A stretch of DNA of 31,116 nt from JBGSWL01 sp041752455 (GTDB taxonomy: Bacteria; Pseudomonadota; Alphaproteobacteria; Rhizobiales; Rhizobiaceae), in NCBI GenBank assembly GCA_041752455.1, contig JBGSWL010000108.1, positions 1 to 31,116 on the forward strand, read 5' to 3'. Position 1 is the stretch's first letter. Every line of letters begins with the position of its first letter. The notes under the pieces were generated by a model that saw only the letters and a list, made by a program, of their open reading frames with translations, ran no database searches and was not told the DNA's origin. Shown piece by piece: positions 23,035 to 29,419 of this stretch. Made by a program: the position numbers and the translations under genes.

Positions 23035-25344
23035 ATGTCTGACCGTAGAGCCAGTTCCGGAGTTGCCCCGCTGCTGATGCAGCAGCCGGCAACCGGTTAC
23101 GATGCAGCGGAGGCGTTCCGGCGTGCCCGTGCCAAGCGTCGGGCAAGCGCGGTCAACCCGTTGCTTGCAGCGCTTGGGGCGCAGAGCGATCAATCCGACA
23201 CGCGGGCACCTGCCGCTGCTGCGGTGCAGACATCAAATCAATATACCGATCCCGACCTTGGGCCGGAGCTGGAAATCGCCCTTCGCGATTTCGAGACCGA
23301 CACGCCAGCCGAGCCGGTGGGTCCGGTCGTCACTCCTGCCGCGCAAAGCATGTTCGTGCCGCGCGCCGACAACGGGGTGCTAGTCGATCCGGTGGTTCTG
23401 TTCACGGAAATCTGGCGCAAGCGGTGGCTTGTTGCCGGCACGACGCTTGCCGGGGCTGCGCTTGGACTGGCGCTCGCATTGACCGCCGAAAGCCGCTATC
23501 TCGCCTATGCGCAGCTTCTGCTCGATCCGCGCGATGTCAAACTGCTCGAGCGGGATCTGGCACCGGATTTTCTGGCCAACGAGGCCGCACTGGCAATCAT
23601 CGACAGCCGATTGTCTCTGGTCACCTCGCGGCAAGTGCTGGAAAAGGTCATCGAGCGGACCAATCTTGACCAGGATGCCGAGTTCAATGGGAGCGCCGCA
23701 GGTGGTGGCCTGATCTCCAGCGTCCGGTCGATCCTGTCGAGCGATACGCCGGCCGAAAGCGCAGAGCGGGATACGCTTGAAAACTTGCGCGAAGCCATCG
23801 CCACCGACCGGACCAACCGGACTTTCGTCGTCAATGTCGGCGTCGAAGCGCGCTCGCCGGACAAGGCCGCGCTGCTGGCCAACGAAGTCACCCGCGCCTT
23901 TGTCGAAGAGCAGTCGTCGATCAAAAGCACGCGGGCCGGCGAAGCCAACGAGGCGCTGACCGGGCGGCTCACCGAACTGAAAGCTGCGGTCGAACAGGCC
24001 GAGAAGGCGGCCGACACCTTTCGCAGCGCCAATGGCCTTGAAACCGCGCAGGGGCGGCTGTTGTCGGACGAGCGGCTGGCCAGCGCCAGCATCAGCCTGA
24101 ATGACGCGCGTTCGGCGACGATCCGCGCCCGAGCCAAGGCGGAAGGGGCATCCGCCGCCGACCTTGATGCGGTGATTGCCGGGGCGCTGCCAATCGACCT
24201 GAACACGCCGGCACTGACGACATTTCGCGCGCAATATGCATCGCTTCGCCAGCAGGAAGCCTCGCTCGAACAGCAGCTCGGTCCGCGCCATCCGCGCCTT
24301 GCCAATGCCAAGGCGTCGGTCGAAGCGGCGCGCCAGGACATTTCGGCAGAACTGCGCCGGATCGTCCAGGGCGCCCAGAGCGAGCTGCGCCGCGCGGTGG
24401 AAACCGAACAGGAACTGGCGGCGCAATTTGCCCGCGCCAAGGCCGAAATCGCCAACGCCTCCGATCCGCTTGTCACCTTGCGCGATCTTGAACTCGAAGC
24501 GGAAGCAGCGCGCGAACTCTACAAATCGGCACTGCTGCGCGCGCGCGAAACCGGCGAACTGGAAAAACTGACGACGGTCAACGCGACGATTCTTTCGGCT
24601 GCCGAAGCGCCCAGCGATCCGTCGTCGACCTCGCGGAAGGTGATCCTTGCAGCATGGACGATCGCCGGGCTCATCATTGGACTGATGATAGCCGGACTGC
24701 TCGGCCTTGCCAAGGCGCTCGGATTTTCCGGCGCGCAATCACCCAGGGCTGACAATGCCGCGCCTCGTACGACACGACCAGCGCCGTCTTCGCCATCACC
24801 GGACGGGCCAAAGCCCGGCAACCGCGACCGAAACCGCCCCCCGCACGAAAACCCAACGGAGCCCTCCGCCATGTATCCCGGATACCCCTATCCGCCGCAG
24901 CCTTTTGCGCCGCAGGCCTATGCACCACAGGCCCAGGCTCCGATGGCAGCACAGACTTATGTGCAAGCGCCACCCATGCAGACGCCGATGCCTTCACCGC
25001 CCATGCCGATGATGCAGGTCTATCCGCAGCAGCAGCCGCAGGGTTGGATGCCCCAGATGCAGGCCCCGGTAGCTCCGATGCAACAGGGCTGGTATCCCAC
25101 ACCCATGATGCCGCAGCCGGCGCCTTATGCGCCGATGCCCAACGGCTACTGGCCGCAGCCGCAGCCGGTTTTCCAGCAGCCGATGCCCCAACCGATGCAG
25201 CCGGCGGCGATGGCTCAACCAATGCAGCCAGCGCCAAGTGCCGATGACCATGAAATCTCCGATCTACGTCAGTCGCTCTCCGACATTCGCGACGTCGTGG
25301 ATGCTCTTCTGGCACGGCGTGACACGCGCCGCCGTTTCGGTTAA
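23035..25344 (+). CDS. Wzz/GumC-type polysaccharide chain-length/export protein with Pro/Gln/Met-rich tail, no kinase domain
   Basis: A 769-residue protein. A disordered cytoplasmic N-terminus (about 1-120) leads into TM1 (about 126-148, RWLVAGTTLAGAALGLALAL). The periplasmic Wzz domain (about 150-530) starts with LLLDPRDVKLLE and contains long helices rich in Ala, Glu and Gln (coiled coil about 300-520). TM2 is about 535-560. A cytoplasmic tail of about 205 residues follows, of which about 613-735 is a Pro/Gln/Met/Ala low-complexity stretch. The end is a helical DDHEISDLRQSLSDIRDVVD segment. There is no Walker-type tyrosine kinase, unlike fused BY-kinases. It probably sets chain length and couples polymerisation to export. 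Start: ATG 23035 is preceded by in-frame GTGs (23005, 23026, 23032) and no strong ribosome site, so the exact N-terminus is uncertain. Confidence 0.86.
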   Translation: MSDRRASSGVAPLLMQQPATGYDAAEAFRRARAKRRASAVNPLLAALGAQSDQSDTRAPAAAAVQTSNQYTDPDLGPELEIALRDFETDTPAEPVGPVVTPAAQSMFVPRADNGVLVDPVVLFTEIWRKRWLVAGTTLAGAALGLALALTAESRYLAYAQLLLDPRDVKLLERDLAPDFLANEAALAIIDSRLSLVTSRQVLEKVIERTNLDQDAEFNGSAAGGGLISSVRSILSSDTPAESAERDTLENLREAIATDRTNRTFVVNVGVEARSPDKAALLANEVTRAFVEEQSSIKSTRAGEANEALTGRLTELKAAVEQAEKAADTFRSANGLETAQGRLLSDERLASASISLNDARSATIRARAKAEGASAADLDAVIAGALPIDLNTPALTTFRAQYASLRQQEASLEQQLGPRHPRLANAKASVEAARQDISAELRRIVQGAQSELRRAVETEQELAAQFARAKAEIANASDPLVTLRDLELEAEAARELYKSALLRARETGELEKLTTVNATILSAAEAPSDPSSTSRKVILAAWTIAGLIIGLMIAGLLGLAKALGFSGAQSPRADNAAPRTTRPAPSSPSPDGPKPGNRDRNRPPHENPTEPSAMYPGYPYPPQPFAPQAYAPQAQAPMAAQTYVQAPPMQTPMPSPPMPMMQVYPQQQPQGWMPQMQAPVAPMQQGWYPTPMMPQPAPYAPMPNGYWPQPQPVFQQPMPQPMQPAAMAQPMQPAPSADDHEISDLRQSLSDIRDVVDALLARRDTRRRFG

Positions 25345-25382
25345 GCCGCGAGGCAAACAAGCGCCATGACAGGTCGGGATTG

Positions 25383-25404
25383 AGGCGCCGCTTGCGGCGC
25401 CTTT
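25383..25404 (+). terminator. Intrinsic terminator after the Wzz-like gene
   Basis: AGGCGCCGC (25383-25391) pairs perfectly with GCGGCGCCT (25394-25402) around TT, and TTTCCTGTTTC follows. It lies 38 nt past the stop of the Wzz-like gene and before folD, separating the two units. The T-run is short. Confidence 0.75.
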
Positions 25405-25461
25405 CCTGTTTCATGGGCCAGGTCCGGCGTCGGAAGAGGCTGGCCTGAGACCACATTCGGG

Positions 25462-26373
25462 ATGAAGACCATGACGGCGACAATCATTGACGGCAAGGCG
25501 GCAGCGGCGGCGGTGACCGAACGCGCGCGGATCGAAGCAGCACGGCTGGTCGATGAGACAGGTGTGCGTCCGGGTCTTGCGGTGATCATTGTCGGCGAAG
25601 ATCCGGCCAGCCAGATTTATGTGGCCAACAAGGCGCGCACCGCCGAAGCCTGCGGCTTTGTCTCGGTGCGACACAGACTTGACGTGAGCGTGTCGCAGGC
25701 CGGCCTTTTGGCGCTGATCGACGGCCTCAACCGCGATCCGGCCATCCACGGCATTCTGGTGCAATTGCCGCTGCCGGCCCATATCGACGACAACGCCGTC
25801 ATTCAGACGATCGATCCCGCCAAGGATGTGGACGGCTTTTCCTGGATCAATGTCGGGCGGCTTGGTACCGGCGACCTGGCGCAAGCCTTTTTGCCGTGCA
25901 CACCTGCCGGCTGCATGGTTCTCCTGCGCTCGGTACATGGCGCCGACCTCTCCGGCCGCCATGCGGTGGTGATCGGGCGCTCCAACATCGTCGGCAAGCC
26001 GATGGCCAACCTGCTGCTGCAGGCCAATGCGACCGTGACCATTGCCCATTCGCGCACCAGCGACCTGCCGGCGCTGTCGCGCATGGCCGACATCCTCGTC
26101 GCTGCCGTCGGGCGCCCAGAGTTGGTGCGCGGCGGCTGGCTCAAGCCGGGCGCGACCGTCATCGATGTTGGCATCAACCGCATAGATGCGCCCGAGCGCG
26201 GCGATGGCAAGACGCGGCTTGTCGGTGATGTCTGCATGCCTGAAGCCATGGAGATCGCAGGCGCGATCACGCCGGTGCCGGGCGGGGTCGGGCCGATGAC
26301 GATTGCCATGCTGATGGCCAACACACTAACGGCGGCTTGCCGTTCCGCCGGTGTGACACCGCCTGCTTTCTGA
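25462..26373 (+). CDS. folD: Bifunctional methylenetetrahydrofolate dehydrogenase / methenyltetrahydrofolate cyclohydrolase
   Basis: A 303-residue FolD. It interconverts methylene-, methenyl- and formyl-tetrahydrofolate in cytoplasmic one-carbon metabolism using NADP. The catalytic region VGEDPASQIYVANKARTAEA carries Tyr53 and Lys57; GILVQLPLPAHID, DVDGF, VIGRSNIVGKPMANLL (dinucleotide site) and TPVPGGVGPMTIAMLMANT are all present. ATG 25462 is used; ATG 25471 (MTATIID) is equally possible, since neither has a clear ribosome site. It lies between a terminator and the GlxA-type regulator (49-nt gap) and appears functionally unrelated to either neighbour. Confidence 0.96.
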   Translation: MKTMTATIIDGKAAAAAVTERARIEAARLVDETGVRPGLAVIIVGEDPASQIYVANKARTAEACGFVSVRHRLDVSVSQAGLLALIDGLNRDPAIHGILVQLPLPAHIDDNAVIQTIDPAKDVDGFSWINVGRLGTGDLAQAFLPCTPAGCMVLLRSVHGADLSGRHAVVIGRSNIVGKPMANLLLQANATVTIAHSRTSDLPALSRMADILVAAVGRPELVRGGWLKPGATVIDVGINRIDAPERGDGKTRLVGDVCMPEAMEIAGAITPVPGGVGPMTIAMLMANTLTAACRSAGVTPPAF

Positions 26374-26422
26374 CGGATGACGCAACGGCGGGGGTTGCAA
26401 GCCGCGCAAGGGCCGACCAATC

Positions 26423-27418
26423 ATGAGCAATGATGCGCAAACACCCGCCAGCCGGACCATGACGACTGCAAAGCCGCAGCGGCACTACGCATTCATTCTG
26501 GCGGAAGACTTCTCGATGTTCTGCGTCAGCGCCGCGATCGACGTGCTGCGCACCGCCAATCTGGTCTCGGGCACCAAGTTCTATCGCTGGTCGACCCTCT
26601 CCCATGACGGCCAACCGGTGATGGCTTCCAACGGTCTGACCCTGCCCGCGGCGGGCAGTGTCGACGCGATGGAGCCCGCCGACATCACCTTTGTCATCGC
26701 CTCGATGACGCTGGACTTTCCGGGGCGGCGCAAGGTCGTCAACGCGCTGCGCAGCCTTGGCCGACGCGGCGGCCAGCTTGGCGCCCTGTCGATCGGCAGC
26801 CATCTTTTGGCCGAGGCAGGCCAGCTCGAAGGCCATCGCTGCACGATCCACTGGGAACACCGGGCCGCCTTTCGCGAAGCCTTTCCCGGCATCGAGTGCA
26901 CCGGCGCCGTCTTCGAGATCGATCGCAAGCGGTTCACCGCCGCCGGCGGCACGACCGGGATCGATCTGATGTTGGAGTTGGTGCGCGCGGACTTCGGGCC
27001 GGAAATCACCAACAAGGTCGCAAACAATTTCCAGTACGAGCGCATCCGCAGCCACGAGGACCGCCAGCGCATCGGGCGAGAGCCCGACCTTGCCGGAAAA
27101 TCGGCCAAGCTGCGACGGCTGACCGAATTGATGGCCGATCACATGGAAGAGCCGCTGACGGCCGGTGAACTGGCGCAATCGGTCGACCTGTCGATCCGCC
27201 AGGTCGAGCGCCTGTTCCTGAAGCATCTCAGCTCGACACCCGGGCGCTACTACATGAAGCTACGGCTTGAGCGGGCGCGCGAACTGCTGCGCCAGACGAA
27301 CATGCCGATCCTCGAGATCGCCATGTCGACCGGGTTTACCTCGCACTCCTACTTTGCACAGAGCTACCGCGCGCAATTCGGCCGGGCGCCGAGCGCCGAA
27401 CGCCGGACGAGTTTTTGA
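26423..27418 (+). CDS. GlxA-family AraC-type transcriptional regulator
   Basis: A 331-residue regulator. Residues about 20-200 form a class I glutamine amidotransferase (DJ-1/PfpI-like) domain: HYAFILAEDFSMFCVSAAID, then ALSIGSHLLAEAG, in which Ser123 replaces the nucleophilic Cys of enzymes, so the domain is likely a ligand sensor. Residues about 225-331 are an AraC DNA-binding domain with two helix-turn-helices (LTAGELAQSVDLSIRQVERL; ILEIAMSTGFTSHSYFAQSY). Relatives (GbdR, CdhR, ArgR-type) respond to quaternary amines, carnitine or arginine. The ligand here is unknown. AAGGG (26408-26412) lies 10 nt before the start. The DUF785 gene begins 1 nt after its stop, so the regulator is made with rimK. 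Confidence 0.93.
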   Translation: MSNDAQTPASRTMTTAKPQRHYAFILAEDFSMFCVSAAIDVLRTANLVSGTKFYRWSTLSHDGQPVMASNGLTLPAAGSVDAMEPADITFVIASMTLDFPGRRKVVNALRSLGRRGGQLGALSIGSHLLAEAGQLEGHRCTIHWEHRAAFREAFPGIECTGAVFEIDRKRFTAAGGTTGIDLMLELVRADFGPEITNKVANNFQYERIRSHEDRQRIGREPDLAGKSAKLRRLTELMADHMEEPLTAGELAQSVDLSIRQVERLFLKHLSSTPGRYYMKLRLERARELLRQTNMPILEIAMSTGFTSHSYFAQSYRAQFGRAPSAERRTSF

Positions 27419-27419
27419 G

Positions 27420-27878
27420 ATGGCGCGGGCAATTCGTCTGATCGGCTGGCGAGAGCGGATCGTTTTGCCGGATCTCGGCGTTCCACTTCTCAGGGCCAAG
27501 ATCGACACGGGCGCGGCCACATCCGCCCTGCACGTGGAAATCCTGGAGTTCTTCATGAAAGGAGCCAAGCGACATGTGCGGTTTCATCCACCATCACCGG
27601 ACGGCCATCCCGCCCCAGGCCTTGCCGAAGCGGCGGTGCGCGAATTTCGCGAAGTTCGCTCCTCAAACGGTCGCACGGAAAGCCGCTGCGTGATAGCCAC
27701 ACGCATTGTCATCGGATCGCAATCCATTCGTGCAGAAGTCACGCTGACGAACCGGGACGACATGACGTACCCCATGCTGGTCGGGCGCAGCGCGCTGCGG
27801 ATCGGACGGCTCGGCGTCGATCCTGCCAAATCCTGGCTGGCCGGAGATCCGGTCTGGCCGCCCATACAGAAAGCCTGA
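27420..27878 (+). CDS. DUF785/RimB-like retropepsin-fold protease (often named ATP-dependent zinc protease)
   Basis: A 152-residue protein with the aspartic-protease-like motif KIDTGAATSALH (Asp29-Thr30-Gly31) near the N-terminus and DDMTYPMLVGRSAL near the C-terminus, as in the DUF785 family that sits beside RimK. In Pseudomonas the homologue (RimB) is reported to work with RimK on ribosomal protein S6. The product is cytoplasmic, with no signal peptide. The open frame extends upstream into the regulator gene, but ATG 27420 matches the family start and overlaps neither gene. A 3-nt gap separates it from rimK. The family's annotation as a zinc protease is historical; the visible motif suggests an aspartic-type active site. 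Confidence 0.88.
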   Translation: MARAIRLIGWRERIVLPDLGVPLLRAKIDTGAATSALHVEILEFFMKGAKRHVRFHPPSPDGHPAPGLAEAAVREFREVRSSNGRTESRCVIATRIVIGSQSIRAEVTLTNRDDMTYPMLVGRSALRIGRLGVDPAKSWLAGDPVWPPIQKA

Positions 27879-27881
27879 CCC

Positions 27882-28808
27882 ATGAAGATCGTGATGCTGG
27901 CCCGCAATGCGAACCTCTACTCGCATCGTCGATTGAAAGAAGCTGCGGTTCAACGCGGGCATCAACTCGATATCGTCAACACGCTGAATTGCTACATGAA
28001 CATCGCGTCGTCCAAGCCGTCGGTATACCTGAACGGCGAGCCGATGCCCGACTATGACGCGGTGATCCCGCGCATCGGTGCATCGATCACCTTCTACGGC
28101 ATGGCGGTGCTGCGACAGTTCGAGATGATGGGTGTCTATCCGCTCAACGAATCGGTGGCGATCGGGCGCTCGCGCGACAAGCTGCGCTGCATGCAGCTTC
28201 TGGCGCGCAAGGGCGTCGGCCTGCCGGTCACGGCGTTTGCACACGATCCGCGGCGCGCCGAGGATCTTGTGAAGATGACCGGCAATGTTCCCGTCGTCAT
28301 CAAGCTTCTCGAAGGTACCCAAGGCGTCGGCGTGATGCTGGCCGAGACGATGCAGTCCGCCACCAGCGTGATCGAGGCGTTTCGCGGCGCCAAGGTGCAC
28401 ATCATGGTTCAGGAGTTCATCAAGGAAGCCGACGGCACCGACATTCGTGTCTTCATCATCGGCGGCAAGGTGGTGGCTGCCATGAAACGCAAGGGCAAGG
28501 CCGGTGAGTTCCGGTCCAACCTTCACCGGGGCGGCAAGGCCGAGGTGATCACCCTGACCAAGGCCGAGCGCACAACCGCGCTTGAGGCGGCCAAGATCAT
28601 GGGACTCAATGTCTGCGGCGTCGACATGCTGCGCTCCAATCACGGACCGGTGGTGATGGAGGTCAACTCATCGCCAGGGCTCGAGGGCATCGAAGCGGCG
28701 ACAGGCAAGGACATCGCCGGGGCGGTGATCGACTTCCTCGCGGCGCGCGTGGCGGCCAGCCACGGCAAGGGCCGGGAAAACGCAACCAAGACCAAAGGGA
28801 CCGGCTGA
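27882..28808 (+). CDS. rimK: RimK-type ribosomal protein S6 glutamate ligase
   Basis: A 308-residue ATP-grasp ligase closely matching RimK, which adds glutamates to the C-terminus of ribosomal protein S6 and can make poly-glutamate. Key parts are MKIVMLARNANLYSHRRLKE, YDAVIPRIGASITFYG, ESVAIGRSRDKLRCMQLLA, VVIKLLEGTQGVGVMLAE (ATP lysine and glycine loop), QEFIKEADGTDIRVFIIGGK, KRKGKAGEFRSNLHRGG and VMEVNSSPGLEGIE with its metal-binding Glu and Asn. Length is normal, plus a short basic tail. It is the last gene of the GlxA-DUF785-rimK run and converges on the DUF1579-like gene 35 nt downstream. Confidence 0.95.
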   Translation: MKIVMLARNANLYSHRRLKEAAVQRGHQLDIVNTLNCYMNIASSKPSVYLNGEPMPDYDAVIPRIGASITFYGMAVLRQFEMMGVYPLNESVAIGRSRDKLRCMQLLARKGVGLPVTAFAHDPRRAEDLVKMTGNVPVVIKLLEGTQGVGVMLAETMQSATSVIEAFRGAKVHIMVQEFIKEADGTDIRVFIIGGKVVAAMKRKGKAGEFRSNLHRGGKAEVITLTKAERTTALEAAKIMGLNVCGVDMLRSNHGPVVMEVNSSPGLEGIEAATGKDIAGAVIDFLAARVAASHGKGRENATKTKGTG

Positions 28809-28843
28809 GCAGAAGGAACCATCATCCGGGCAAGCCGGCTTCA

Positions 28844-29311
28844 TCAATCCCGCTGGAAATCCATGGTCCAATTGTCTTCCCAGGTCAGACCGGCATCATC
28901 AGAAAACGCTTGGCTCCAACGAGGTGATTGCGTTGAAGTTCGGGTCCATTCGAATCGGACCCGGATCGGTTTGCCGTTCCAGATGTCCTCGGCATGAAAA
29001 GTCCCGATGCCGTTCGAAAACGCTCCGACGACCGGCGCATCCAAGCGGTCCGGCGATCGACCGTCGAGCCACCAGATCGACCACAAGCGGGTCTCGCGGT
29101 TGAAGCTTCTGATCGACAGGGCGTGGTAGTCTCCTGCCGGTAGATGAAGCAAATTGTCGTCGACATTCCCGCAGCCGCCGAGCACCGGCATGCAGCGCAT
29201 CTGTCCGGAAAACTCCTGCCAGTCGCATGCGCCAGCGAGCCTCGTTTGCAGTCGTGAATGGCGAACGTGCCAGTCGCCAAACAGAGAATCGAATTCGCTG
29301 CCATCGTTCAT
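28844..29311 (-). CDS. DUF1579-like protein, probable lipocalin-type beta-barrel
   Basis: A 155-residue protein rich in Trp and beta-strand-like stretches: FDSLFGDWHVRHSRL at the N-terminus, GGCGNVDDN, ALSIRSFNRETRLWSIWWLD, GTFHAEDIWNGKPIRVRFEW and DDAGLTWEDNW at the end. The pattern fits the DUF1579 or related lipocalin-like families, which have no agreed function. The ATG at 29311 has an excellent AGGAG 8 nt upstream, which decides against the longer frame from 29359. No signal peptide is seen. It converges on rimK and lies 108 nt downstream of edd on the same strand. Confidence 0.72.
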   Translation of the reverse strand: MNDGSEFDSLFGDWHVRHSRLQTRLAGACDWQEFSGQMRCMPVLGGCGNVDDNLLHLPAGDYHALSIRSFNRETRLWSIWWLDGRSPDRLDAPVVGAFSNGIGTFHAEDIWNGKPIRVRFEWTRTSTQSPRWSQAFSDDAGLTWEDNWTMDFQRD

Positions 29312-29419
29312 TCCGCCGTCTCCTCTGTCACGCGACGCATCGGGCGATAGCAGGTCCATACTGCCACCATGATGTCAGTAGTCTCTTGAGGATCGGCCAG
29401 GCACTTCGGTCGACATACG

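Noticed and set aside
29360..29379. A 20-bp imperfect dyad downstream of edd
   Set aside because: Only 8 of 10 arm positions match, there is no T-run, and it lies between two minus-strand genes without an expected operator; likely chance.
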